From IMG/VR virus record IMGVR_UViG_3300042868_008629, positions 1-64,000 of that record: 64,000 nt of DNA; one strand, given 5' to 3'. The stretch's first letter is position 1. Each line of letters begins with the position of its first letter. Under the pieces are notes generated by a model. That model ran no database searches. It was not told the origin of the DNA and worked only from the letters and a program-made list of their open reading frames with translations. A program made the translations under genes and the position numbers. The DNA is from a virus. Shown here one piece after another: positions 27,040 to 34,696 of the stretch.

Positions 27040-27040
27040 C

Positions 27041-27841
27041 ATGAAAGAAAAAAATTCAGGTATTCCAATCAATCAAGAAGAGATTCAACAATATCTCAAA
27101 GACATTAGAAAGAAAAAAGTTATGACTCCTGAGAGAGAGAAGGAATTATCCTCTTTGATGAAATCAGGTACATTAACATCAGGTGATGTGGATAAAGTCC
27201 ATAAAGAACTATTGGAGGGTAATCTTCGTTTTGTTATTACAGTTGCAAAACAATATCAAAATCAAGGATTGGATTTGGCTGACCTTATTGCTGAAGGTAA
27301 TTTGGGTTTAATGAAGGCCATTAAGAACTTTGATTGGAACAAAGATTTGAGATTTATATCCTATGCCGTGTGGTGGGTAAAACAATCAATCCTACAAAGT
27401 TTAAATGACAATGCAAGAACCATTCGTCTCCCTGTGAATGTGGTTCAAGACCTCCATAGAGCCAAGAAAGAAATTGACGCCAAAGGTGGGGAGTTAGATA
27501 GTAGATTTACCAGTCTTCCATCTATGGTTGATTTGGATATGGAAATCAATGAAGAAGGAGATAATCTATTCGATGTATTGAAAAATGATGACGCTGATAT
27601 GCCTGATGAAGCATTTCATACCAAGGACATTTTAAGAACAAAACTATTAGGGTTATTGACTTGTTTGGATGAAAGGGAACGAGCAATCGTTGAGGACTAT
27701 TTTGGCCTATCTGGTTCACCAAGAACATTGGAAGACATCGGTGGTGATTTTAATCTAACGAAAGAGAGAGTGAGACAGATAAAGGAAAAGTCATTGAGAA
27801 AGTTGAGAAACCTATCAGGTGACCTATTTGAATGGATGTAA
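27041..27841 (+). CDS. Sigma-70 family RNA polymerase sigma factor
   Basis: 266 residues. Region 1.2-like: EEIQQYLKDIRKKKVMTPER. Region 2: NLRFVITVAKQYQNQGLDLA, DLIAEGNLGLMKAIKNFDW, RFISYAVWWVKQSILQSL. Region 3: RTIRLPVNVVQDLHRAKKEI. Region 4: LDERERAIVEDYFGLSG with a helix-turn-helix DIGGDFNLTKERVRQIKEKS. All regions of a primary-type sigma are present and it resembles Bacteroidetes RpoD. T4 gp55 lacks much of this. Placement right after the gp47/46-like genes parallels T4 gene 55. It may read the ATATTTATA-like motif (inference). Confidence 0.9.
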   Translation: MKEKNSGIPINQEEIQQYLKDIRKKKVMTPEREKELSSLMKSGTLTSGDVDKVHKELLEGNLRFVITVAKQYQNQGLDLADLIAEGNLGLMKAIKNFDWNKDLRFISYAVWWVKQSILQSLNDNARTIRLPVNVVQDLHRAKKEIDAKGGELDSRFTSLPSMVDLDMEINEEGDNLFDVLKNDDADMPDEAFHTKDILRTKLLGLLTCLDERERAIVEDYFGLSGSPRTLEDIGGDFNLTKERVRQIKEKSLRKLRNLSGDLFEWM

Positions 27842-27855
27842 TTAATAAACAATTA

Positions 27856-27864
27856 ATATTTATA
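27856..27864 (+). promoter_or_regulatory. Late-type motif ATATTTATA upstream of 27877
   Basis: Exact ATATTTATA with 5' end 21 nt before the ATG at 27877, just past the sigma-factor stop. Confidence 0.5.
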
Positions 27865-27876
27865 AAAAAAGAAAGT

Positions 27877-28170
27877 ATGAAAACAATAACTGAATTTTTG
27901 GGGAAACACGGATTGATTATAGCATTAGTTCTAGTTTTAATTTCTACTTGTACAGGAAGTATGAGTAAAAAACTAAGTGAGAAGAAAATGTTGAATCAAA
28001 TCGATAGTTTAAGAACTGAAGTAGTAATTTTGAAACAAGAACTACTAAAAGAAATTAAAATTGAAGGATTGAAAGCTGAGAAAAGAATGATTCAATCAAC
28101 AGACAGAAAAATCCTTGATGTTAATAGACAAGCTGAAATAGACAAAGAACTTCAGCAACTTGAAAAATGA
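27877..28170 (+). CDS. Small membrane-anchored coiled-coil protein (97 aa)
   Basis: The ATG at 27877 is chosen, which removes an implausible 15-residue extension overlapping the sigma gene. One membrane segment (GLIIALVLVLISTCTG, residues ~12-27) is followed by a charged helix (KKLSEKKMLNQIDSLRTEVV) likely to form a coiled coil. Possibly a spanin- or holin-associated protein given the nearby endolysin; that is contextual only. The stop overlaps the next start by 4 nt. Confidence 0.6.
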   Translation: MKTITEFLGKHGLIIALVLVLISTCTGSMSKKLSEKKMLNQIDSLRTEVVILKQELLKEIKIEGLKAEKRMIQSTDRKILDVNRQAEIDKELQQLEK

Positions 28171-28625
28171 AAATAATAATCACGGAACAACAATTAGAAG
28201 AAATAAATAGATTTCAGATGAGAGATGACCCCAAATATAGGGGTTGTCTTATGTCTGACCTAACCAGAATGGAGTTGATTGATAACTTCCTAAAAAAAGT
28301 TGAAGACAATCCTGAATATAATACTGAAGACCCTGATTATGATATGTTATTAGATGATTGGGATGGGTATGATGACCAGGTATATATTCAAAATAAAGAT
28401 ACCTCAATTGTATTTTGGGAAGGTTGGGTTAAGAGTTGTTGGGATGCTGCATTTAAGAAAGAACAATATAAAGAATTAAAAAAATCGGAAGTTATTAATA
28501 AAATAATTGAAGAAAGGTTTCCAAGGATAGCAGATGAGTTTGATATGGATATAATTGATTATGGATACATTGATAATGATGGTTATATAATGTATATTGA
28601 AATGAAAAAACAAAATAATGAATAA
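28167..28625 (+). CDS. Hypothetical 152-aa acidic protein with ITE leader
   Basis: 152 residues, acidic and aromatic (YDMLLDDWDGYDDQVYIQNK, VFWEGWVKSCWDAAFKKEQY). It opens with MKIIITEQQLEEINRF, which resembles the leader MKKIVRLTESDL of the 58-59 kb genes and includes an I-T-E tripeptide. Possibly a packaged protein; unrecognised otherwise. It overlaps both neighbours by 4-8 nt. Confidence 0.55.
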   Translation: MKIIITEQQLEEINRFQMRDDPKYRGCLMSDLTRMELIDNFLKKVEDNPEYNTEDPDYDMLLDDWDGYDDQVYIQNKDTSIVFWEGWVKSCWDAAFKKEQYKELKKSEVINKIIEERFPRIADEFDMDIIDYGYIDNDGYIMYIEMKKQNNE

Positions 28626-29445
28626 CTTATTTACTTGGATTAAAAATAATCCCATCCGTTCTATGTTTTTAATTCCCATCTTTTTGGTGGCTGGTATATC
28701 CATATCTCACGTTGTTGCTTGGTATGATATAACAAACCCTTATAGTTGGGCAATATATTTATCAATTGCGATTGAGATTGGTGCTATAACAGCACTGATT
28801 GCCGCAACACAAAGAATTAAAGGTGGCGTGTGGTTTATGTTTGGTTTGGTAACATTTGTTCAAATGGTGGGAAATATATTCTACTCATATAAAGAGATTG
28901 ACCCGACAGGAGAATTGTTCACATCTTGGGTTGAACTTACGTCCCCAATCTTCGAATTGTTTGGAACAGAACCAACAGACATTATATCACATAAAAGATG
29001 GTTGGCAATATTGGGTGGTGGTTTATTACCTGTAATATCCTTAACATCACTACACTTCTTTGTAAAGTATGAAGAACCTGAAAAACCAACTACCAACGAT
29101 ACTCAAATCGATAAAGATTTAGAAATTGTGTCATTGATGGATTTGGAAACAATTTTGGAAAAAGAAGAGGAAGAAAAACCAAAAGTTAAAAAAGGTAGAA
29201 AGAAAAAAGAAGTTGTTGAATCACCGATTGAGGAAAAAGTTGAAATAACAACAGAAGAATTACCTACAATAGATTCTAAAATTGAAAGTGAGGAAGTTGA
29301 AACAGAGGTACAACCATATTTGAATCCTCAAGATTTTGGACTTAAATTGGAATCAGAAATACAAAAAGATGAAATACCAGTAACGCCAACTCGTCCGACA
29401 AAACTGACATACACCAAACCAAATATGTCCATAGATAGATTATGA
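28618..29445 (+). CDS. Multi-pass membrane protein with charged C-terminal tail
   Basis: 275 residues. About four membrane segments occupy residues ~12-145 (SMFLIPIFLVAGISISHVVA, AIYLSIAIEIGAITALIAAT, VWFMFGLVTFVQMVGNIFYS, WLAILGGGLLPVISLTSLHF). A ~125-residue Glu/Lys-rich cytoplasmic tail follows, with a basic KKGRKKKEV patch. The position just upstream of the amidase (ATGA overlap) makes a holin or inner-membrane effector role possible but unproven. Confidence 0.6.
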   Translation: MNNLFTWIKNNPIRSMFLIPIFLVAGISISHVVAWYDITNPYSWAIYLSIAIEIGAITALIAATQRIKGGVWFMFGLVTFVQMVGNIFYSYKEIDPTGELFTSWVELTSPIFELFGTEPTDIISHKRWLAILGGGLLPVISLTSLHFFVKYEEPEKPTTNDTQIDKDLEIVSLMDLETILEKEEEEKPKVKKGRKKKEVVESPIEEKVEITTEELPTIDSKIESEEVETEVQPYLNPQDFGLKLESEIQKDEIPVTPTRPTKLTYTKPNMSIDRL

Positions 29446-30038
29446 TTGATATAATTAAGTATGGAGATTTTAAACCTCTTGGTAAACAAAAAAAGAAGAG
29501 TCAAATAATTCTTACACACACTAGTAGAAATGTGGAGAATTATTTGGCTTCTTTACGTTATAGACATAATGGAAAATATAAGAAAATTCCAAATTATGTT
29601 ATTACAAAGGATGGTAAAATTCTTCAACTTTTGGAGAATAATGAACATAGTGAATGTTTTTCGGAAAAAAACATCAATAGGAATAGTATTATAATATGTT
29701 TGGAAAATTTGGGTTGGTTGGAGAAACAACCATTGGAAAATCAGTATGTTAATTGGGTAGGCGATATTTATAAAGGTAAGACGTTCGAAAGAAAATGGAG
29801 GGACTATTTTTTTTGGGAACCGTATCCTGAAATACAAGTCCAATCATTATCAATTCTTTGTAAATCAATAATGAAAGAATTGAGGATGTCAAAAGATGTA
29901 ATCGAACATAATACAAAAATAAATGGTATTGAAAAATTCGATGGAATTGCAACCAGAAGTAATTACGACACTTACTTTACTGATTTAAGTCCAGCATTTA
30001 ATTTCGAAGATTTCAGAAAAAAAATAGAAAATGAATAA
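29442..30038 (+). CDS. N-acetylmuramoyl-L-alanine amidase endolysin (Amidase_2-like)
   Basis: 198 residues. The pattern IILTHTSRNVENYL (zinc His), PNYVITKDGKILQLLENNEH (strand plus H), NINRNSIIICLENLGW, then YPEIQVQSLSILCKSIMKEL and VIEHNTKING follows the Amidase_2/PGRP order. It should cleave the peptide-glycan amide bond at lysis. No signal peptide, so it needs a holin, perhaps one of the membrane proteins upstream. A second peptidoglycan enzyme lies at 62822. Confidence 0.75.
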   Translation: MIDIIKYGDFKPLGKQKKKSQIILTHTSRNVENYLASLRYRHNGKYKKIPNYVITKDGKILQLLENNEHSECFSEKNINRNSIIICLENLGWLEKQPLENQYVNWVGDIYKGKTFERKWRDYFFWEPYPEIQVQSLSILCKSIMKELRMSKDVIEHNTKINGIEKFDGIATRSNYDTYFTDLSPAFNFEDFRKKIENE

Positions 30039-30657
30039 TTCACACGATGAAATAAAAAGATTGTTGAAGGCATCAAGAACTATGTTATCAACTAAGGATT
30101 CAATTAATGAATCTTTTAATATTAGAAAAAAACATAATTTATTATCTGAACAAGAAATTGAGTTCGAAGGTGATAATGTAACCAAAAAAATTAGTGTTGG
30201 GGATTCAATTGAAGACAACATTAGAAAAGACGAAGAAAAAAAACGTAAGGATGAAAAAACCCAAGGATATAGAATATCTGGTGGTGTCCTATATTTACAT
30301 GGAGAAACAGAAAAAGAATTAATCTTGACTTCAGATGAGAAAAAGGCATTTCAAGAAACTATGGAAGAGTTTGTTAATGAAGTTTCAAATTATACTGATT
30401 TCGGTCCTTTAAATGTTTATAAAAATGATGTAACTTGGGAAGGTTTAATTAATGATTTTGGGTTGAATTTTAGATATTCAACAGGAGAAAAGGAAGGGGT
30501 TTACATTGAAGGTGATATGATTAAAGTTGATAAAAGTTTTATTGAATTTGCACAAAAACTTAATAGTTACTATGAAAAATTCAAATCAAAATGGGTATCA
30601 ATAATAGGAACTAGAAAAGAAACCAAAATAAACCAAGATTTTGATTTTGAAGATTAA
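30031..30657 (+). CDS. Probable head-associated structural protein (208 aa)
   Basis: 208 residues. The N-terminus (SHDEIKRLLKASRTMLSTKD, then SINES) is a helix ending in I-N-E at residues 25-27, and LLSEQE near 38 gives another L-x-E. These are possible prohead-protease sites. A charged helix (DNIRKDEEKKRKDEKTQ) leads to a folded C-terminal domain (GGVLYLHGETEKELIL, GVYIEGDMIKVDKSF). I recognise the style of phage head/core proteins but not a named family. It overlaps the amidase by 8 nt. Confidence 0.5.
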   Translation: MNNSHDEIKRLLKASRTMLSTKDSINESFNIRKKHNLLSEQEIEFEGDNVTKKISVGDSIEDNIRKDEEKKRKDEKTQGYRISGGVLYLHGETEKELILTSDEKKAFQETMEEFVNEVSNYTDFGPLNVYKNDVTWEGLINDFGLNFRYSTGEKEGVYIEGDMIKVDKSFIEFAQKLNSYYEKFKSKWVSIIGTRKETKINQDFDFED

Positions 30658-30658
30658 T

Positions 30659-31333
30659 ATGAGCATAATAAAAAAAACAATCAAAAAATCTAATATTACT
30701 GATTTAATTGGTAATACAAAAATGAATTTACCAATAGGTAAACTTTACTCAATGAAAAAAAGTGAAGCTAAAGAATCTAAAAAATCAGGTGTGACTACAA
30801 CTAAAAAAGATATGACTGAAAAATGGAGTCAAAAATACAAAGATAGTATTGATTGTTCCAATCCCAAAGGTTTTAGTCAAAAAGCTCATTGTGATGGAAA
30901 GAAGAAAAAGGAAACTAAAGAAGCAACTGGTGCTGGAAGTGCTGGTGGATTTGTAGCACCATTGGCTTTCAATCAAAATAGTAAGTTTGTTAAAGATAGT
31001 TTTAAAGAAACACCAAAGAAAGTAGAAACTAAAGAAGCGACAGGTTCAGGTTCTTCAGGGTCTTACGAAACACCTGCAGCTTGGGCTAAATCAACAAAAA
31101 AGAAGGATTGGAGAGGTAAAAGTAAGACACTATTCCCTGGTGGTCAATTTGTTCAGGTTAAGAAAAAATGTAAAACCTTTCCATATTGTAACCAAGGAGA
31201 TATCAATGCTTTAAAACTTACAAATGAAAGTGATGTTTCTAAAACAATATCTAAATTGAGTAAAAAGTATAATGTAAGTGAAAATTATATTCAAAAACTA
31301 ATTATCAAAGAATATCGTAAAGGAAAACTATAA
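30659..31333 (+). CDS. Lys-rich virion protein with CSNPKGFSQKAHC motif
   Basis: The ATG at 30659 gives 224 residues. It contains SIDCSNPKGFSQKAHCDGKK, a DUF5872-like motif I know from phage virion or polymerase-associated proteins. GGQFVQVKKKCKTFPYCNQG is a second paired-Cys motif. Two EATGxGSxG segments (EATGAGSAGGF, EATGSGSSGSY) are also present. It is very Lys-rich and low in hydrophobics, so probably extended and possibly DNA-associated inside the head. The C-terminus is a short helical domain. The exact role is unknown. Confidence 0.55.
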   Translation: MSIIKKTIKKSNITDLIGNTKMNLPIGKLYSMKKSEAKESKKSGVTTTKKDMTEKWSQKYKDSIDCSNPKGFSQKAHCDGKKKKETKEATGAGSAGGFVAPLAFNQNSKFVKDSFKETPKKVETKEATGSGSSGSYETPAAWAKSTKKKDWRGKSKTLFPGGQFVQVKKKCKTFPYCNQGDINALKLTNESDVSKTISKLSKKYNVSENYIQKLIIKEYRKGKL

Positions 31334-31341
31334 TATTTATA
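31333..31341 (+). promoter_or_regulatory. Late-type motif ATATTTATA upstream of 31356
   Basis: Exact ATATTTATA starting at the stop codon of the previous gene, 23 nt before the ATG at 31356. Confidence 0.5.
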
Positions 31342-31355
31342 TTAAAAAACTAAAA

Positions 31356-32954
31356 ATGAAAAATACACAAAAATATTTAGAAACTTTAATTAAAAAATCA
31401 ATCAATGAAACTTTGGAAACCAAAGCTATTAAATTGATGGATAAAATTAAAGAAATGGAAATGGAAGAAGGATTTGATAGTCCTGAGATTAAGTTTGATA
31501 GAGGTGGTAAAGATTATGACAAATATGAGTTCAGTAGAAAAGTAAGACCATATGAGTTTATGAAAGATTTGGAAATGGACTCACTTACACCTGATGAATT
31601 TGAATATCAAATGTATACTAAAGACATCGACTTAGATGATGAACTATATGGTGATGATGAGGACTTAGACCCATTTATCGATGGTGATGATGACGACATC
31701 GAACCAATCAATGAAGGAGAAATGTGTGAACAATGTGGTGGTGGACTTAGTGAAGGTGAATGTATGGAATGTGGTTACAGACAAATGGAGGAAGAAACAT
31801 ATGATTTGAATCCTGAAAACGAGTTTGATTATGTTGAAGAAGAGGAAGAATTTGATTTATCAGATTTTGAAATTGAAGATGACTCTGAAGTATCTATGAA
31901 AGACAAAAAATATGGAATAGGTTCTGATGTTGATGATGACGATGTTGTCCGTGGTTATTGTAGTCAAGAAAGTCCAAAGTACAATATGGATGCTTGTAAA
32001 GCAGTTAAGGGGGCTATTAATGAAAGATTATATGGTAAACAAACCAAATTGGATAAAAATAAAAATGGTAAAATTGATTCAGAAGATTTCAAATTACTAA
32101 GAAAAAACGTAAACAAAAAAAGAAAAGATAAAGCTGAAGTTGAAGAAGGTAATGCTTTCACAGCTAAATTAGCTAAAACAAAAAAAGGTGGGGAGTTCGA
32201 ACTAAATGGTAAAAAATTTAAAGATACATCTAATTACGATATGAAAAATGAAAGTATAGAATATCACATTAAAGATAATCAAGGTGACATAATTAAATTA
32301 ACTGAAAATGAAATAGTTGATTTAATTGAAAGTTTAGTAAATGAACAAAAAACACCTGGTTTTAAAACAATTGGTAAACCAAGAGGACTTACAACTTACG
32401 AAAAAGCTCATAAAGGTTCTGGTGATGAAAATAAGGAGTATTTGAAATCAGTTACCAAAAAAATGAAAGATTATTTGAAAGATGGTTCTAAGGGTACATA
32501 TGAAATGAATCCAAAAATGTTCCCACAAGGAAATGGAGAACTAGCAAAAATGGACAAAAAAGCATTCAAAATGACTGATGAGTTGGAGGACTTCAATTAT
32601 GAAATAGCCGGACAAAATTTCCCAGTTCCTGATGCAATTGACTATAATGAAGAATGGATGGAGAAATTATTTAAAGGTGATTCTATGACAGGTAATGCAC
32701 CTGGTGGAAATGCTTTGGAATCTAAAACCAACGATAGGTTCAATAAAATGAGAAAGAAAAACACTCTTAAAAAATTGAAAGACCAATCATATAAGAGAGT
32801 TCCACAACCTGTATTTAATGAAAAATCAGGAACAGACCAAGGAAAAGGGTTAAATATAAAATTGGAATCCTTAGAACCAAAAAAAGCTAACCAACTTAAT
32901 GAAGAATTTGATAGAATCAAACAATTATTAGGTTATGATAGAAAAACTCAGTAA
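31356..32954 (+). CDS. Large acidic predicted packaged protein with internal leader-like segment
   Basis: 532 residues. The leader KYLETLIKKSINET ends in I-N-E (16-18). An acidic stretch follows (residues ~75-120, ~155-185). A CxxC zinc ribbon (CEQCGGGLSEGECMECG) lies near 123-139. A calcium-type EF-hand loop DKNKNGKIDSED sits at 233-244. IIKLTENEIVDLIESLVNEQ at 312-331 repeats the RLTESDL...VINEQ leader seen at 58-59 kb, here internal. This suggests a protein processed by a prohead protease. The C-terminus is NEEFDRIKQLLGYDRKTQ. A late-type motif lies 23 nt upstream. Confidence 0.55.
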   Translation: MKNTQKYLETLIKKSINETLETKAIKLMDKIKEMEMEEGFDSPEIKFDRGGKDYDKYEFSRKVRPYEFMKDLEMDSLTPDEFEYQMYTKDIDLDDELYGDDEDLDPFIDGDDDDIEPINEGEMCEQCGGGLSEGECMECGYRQMEEETYDLNPENEFDYVEEEEEFDLSDFEIEDDSEVSMKDKKYGIGSDVDDDDVVRGYCSQESPKYNMDACKAVKGAINERLYGKQTKLDKNKNGKIDSEDFKLLRKNVNKKRKDKAEVEEGNAFTAKLAKTKKGGEFELNGKKFKDTSNYDMKNESIEYHIKDNQGDIIKLTENEIVDLIESLVNEQKTPGFKTIGKPRGLTTYEKAHKGSGDENKEYLKSVTKKMKDYLKDGSKGTYEMNPKMFPQGNGELAKMDKKAFKMTDELEDFNYEIAGQNFPVPDAIDYNEEWMEKLFKGDSMTGNAPGGNALESKTNDRFNKMRKKNTLKKLKDQSYKRVPQPVFNEKSGTDQGKGLNIKLESLEPKKANQLNEEFDRIKQLLGYDRKTQ

Positions 32955-32978
32955 TTACATTTTATTATCAGTTATTAT

Positions 32979-33015
32979 ATTCTCCATAAGATAAGTTTCT
33001 TATGGAGAATTTTTA
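32979..33015 (+). terminator. Terminator hairpin containing the ATG of the next gene
   Basis: 12-bp perfect stem (ATTCTCCATAAG at 32979-32990, CTTATGGAGAAT at 32999-33010) with an 8-nt loop, followed by TTTTT. It should terminate the 31-33 kb operon. The start codon of the next gene (33002) lies in the 3' arm. Confidence 0.85.
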
Positions 33016-33469
33016 TAACTATGTGACGAAAGTAGTACCATCAGACGAAGTTGATATTTGGTTAAAAATCAACAATATAATACCTGAAAAAATGGAGTTA
33101 TTTTCTGATTTCAGTCAGTCACTATATGACTTGATGAGAATGACGTATTTAGGTGAAACAACAAATTCTTATGAAACTAAAATAACCTTGAGTGAAGATG
33201 ATAACCATAAGCATTTTGAGTGGTGTTGGAATAAAACAATCGAGAATTTCAAAAAAGAAGGTTTATTGTTTAACTCAAAAGGCGAACACTACGATTATTT
33301 TGATACTTTCTTCAAAGACATTTTCTACTACCAAAAAGAGGAAAAGATTAAGAACTCGGTTAAAGATTTTTTCAGTGATTTATTTGATATAAAAAAACCA
33401 TTCACAAAATCAGATTTGGATATGATTGGAATTCTTTATAAACTTTTAGATAAAAGTTTAAATGTTTAA
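33002..33469 (+). CDS. Hypothetical 155-aa protein, start inside hairpin
   Basis: 155 residues, helical and aromatic (NFYNYVTKVVPSDEVDIWLK, HFEWCWNKTIENFKKEGLLF, YFDTFFKDIFYYQKEEK). Unrecognised. The ATG lies in the 3' stem of a strong terminator hairpin, so read-through mRNA would have its start masked. T4 controls some late genes (for example e and soc) with similar hairpins. Confidence 0.55.
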   Translation: MENFYNYVTKVVPSDEVDIWLKINNIIPEKMELFSDFSQSLYDLMRMTYLGETTNSYETKITLSEDDNHKHFEWCWNKTIENFKKEGLLFNSKGEHYDYFDTFFKDIFYYQKEEKIKNSVKDFFSDLFDIKKPFTKSDLDMIGILYKLLDKSLNV

Positions 33470-33532
33470 AACTAGTTTTTTATTTACATCATCACAAAAA
33501 ATCGTAATTATTAATTAATAAAATAAATCAAA

Positions 33533-33715
33533 ATGGAGACAATCGAAAAAATCAAAACATTGACAGAAGAACTTTCAGTTGATACTGGTAAATTTTTTAA
33601 AGGTAATAACAGTGCTGGTACAAGAGCAAGAAAATTGGCACAAGACCTTAAAAATTTACTACAACAATTAAGAACTGAAATTTTAGAAGAGAGAAAAAAA
33701 GAAGAGAATGTTTAA
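33533..33715 (+). CDS. Histone H1-like (Hc1-type) nucleoid protein
   Basis: 60 residues. TIEKIKTLTEELSVDTGKFF followed by NSAGTRARKLAQDLKNLLQQ is the pattern of Bacteroidetes/Chlamydia Hc1-like proteins (GTRARK core). The long Lys-Ala tail of chlamydial Hc1 is absent. It probably binds and compacts DNA or alters the host nucleoid. No recognised promoter was seen; the gene overlaps the next by 8 nt. Phage copies of this family are not common in my knowledge. Confidence 0.72.
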   Translation: METIEKIKTLTEELSVDTGKFFKGNNSAGTRARKLAQDLKNLLQQLRTEILEERKKEENV

Positions 33716-33896
33716 TATAGATACTTTATTTCTTTTTTTTAATGTATTTTCTATTCTACTCGTTCTTAGAGTAATCTATAGATTTATAAGTGCCCTATTA
33801 TCCAATCCCCCAACTAGGTTGATTATGAATAATAGGGAACTTATATTCTTTGGAATCTCATTAGCTTACACAATAACCTATTTCATAAAATTATGA
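33708..33896 (+). CDS. Small two-pass membrane protein (62 aa)
   Basis: 62 residues with two hydrophobic segments (LFLFFNVFSILLVLRVIYRF and IFFGISLAYTITYFI) joined by a short polar loop containing Pro-Pro. Overlaps neighbours by 4-8 nt. Function unknown; holin-like topology is possible but the endolysin is far away. Confidence 0.55.
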   Translation: MFNIDTLFLFFNVFSILLVLRVIYRFISALLSNPPTRLIMNNRELIFFGISLAYTITYFIKL

Positions 33897-34321
33897 GTTT
33901 ATACCAAGAATTTTCAGCCTTATTACCATACCTTCAATCAGTAAGAAAATTAAAGAATTATTTATCATTTGATGTTAGTTTTCCCACAACATGGAAACTA
34001 CCCAAAAAGTTTGTTGAAGAGGATAAAATAATGGAACAACAATCACCTATTGCTAATGAAAGATTGTTTTCCTATGTCACTGAGATTGATGAGGATAGTG
34101 TTCAGAAAGTACACTTGAACATAAAAAATATTATAAAATACAATCTTGAACGTGAGGAAAAAGACAGGTTATTTGAAACAAAAGTGGAGGAACTAAAAAA
34201 ATTATTTGAAAAACAGAACTTAGATAAATTAAAGGGATTATATTTTGACATTAGTGAACCAACAACAAAAAAAATAGAGTTAGAAGACGATGAAGAACAA
34301 ATCACTACAACAACAACTTGA
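33893..34321 (+). CDS. Conserved-style phage protein of unknown function (142 aa)
   Basis: 142 residues. The first third (SLYQEFSALLPYLQSVRKLK, NYLSFDVSFPTTWKLPKKFV) has the look of a conserved phage family that I have met in Bacteroidetes T4-like genomes, without a function. The C-terminal half is a charged helix (YNLEREEKDRLFETKVEELK) ending in an acidic, Thr-rich tail. Confidence 0.6.
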   Translation: MSLYQEFSALLPYLQSVRKLKNYLSFDVSFPTTWKLPKKFVEEDKIMEQQSPIANERLFSYVTEIDEDSVQKVHLNIKNIIKYNLEREEKDRLFETKVEELKKLFEKQNLDKLKGLYFDISEPTTKKIELEDDEEQITTTTT

Positions 34322-34481
34322 TTGGTTAGAAAGAGAAAAACAAAAAGATGAATTGATGTTAAATATTGAAAAGAATCAATTAATCAGTCAAATTAAAAAA
34401 ATAAAAAAAGAGGAAGTTCTACCTCCAAAACCAAAAAAACTAACATTATGGCAGAGAATAAAGAAGGTGTTAATGCCTTAA
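34290..34481 (+). CDS. Small basic helical protein (63 aa)
   Basis: 63 residues, overlapping the upstream gene by 32 nt and the downstream one by 34 nt. A long helix (LQQQLDWLEREKQKDELMLN) is followed by a basic Pro-containing tail (PPKPKKLTLWQRIKKVLMP) that could be amphipathic and membrane-binding. Unrecognised. Confidence 0.5.
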   Translation: MKNKSLQQQLDWLEREKQKDELMLNIEKNQLISQIKKIKKEEVLPPKPKKLTLWQRIKKVLMP

Positions 34482-34696
34482 TTGAAAAATTGGCTTTGAT
34501 ATCTGAAGGACTTTCAGAGATATTCCCACAAAGTAAATCAGTAGTTGTATTTTCAATGAATCAAACTGATTTTGATTTCGTTAAGAATCAAGTTTATGAT
34601 ATGTCAAGTTCCGAACAATTCAAAATTGATATATCAGGGATTGAATTTATTTTTTTGAAAGATGTGTTGTTGAATAACGCTGAAGATAGTCAATAG
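34448..34696 (+). CDS. Hypothetical 82-aa protein
   Basis: 82 residues with a helical N-terminus (NALIEKLALISEGLSEIFPQ) and a beta-alpha C-terminus. Unrecognised. Its 3' end overlaps the 3' end of the opposite-strand gene at 34647 by 50 nt, so the two genes converge without an evident terminator. Confidence 0.5.
   Translation: MAENKEGVNALIEKLALISEGLSEIFPQSKSVVVFSMNQTDFDFVKNQVYDMSSSEQFKIDISGIEFIFLKDVLLNNAEDSQ

Noticed and set aside
26643-27068. 141-residue open frame on the - strand
   Set aside because: Ser/Phe-rich antisense shadow of the 171-aa gene and sigma start; no support.
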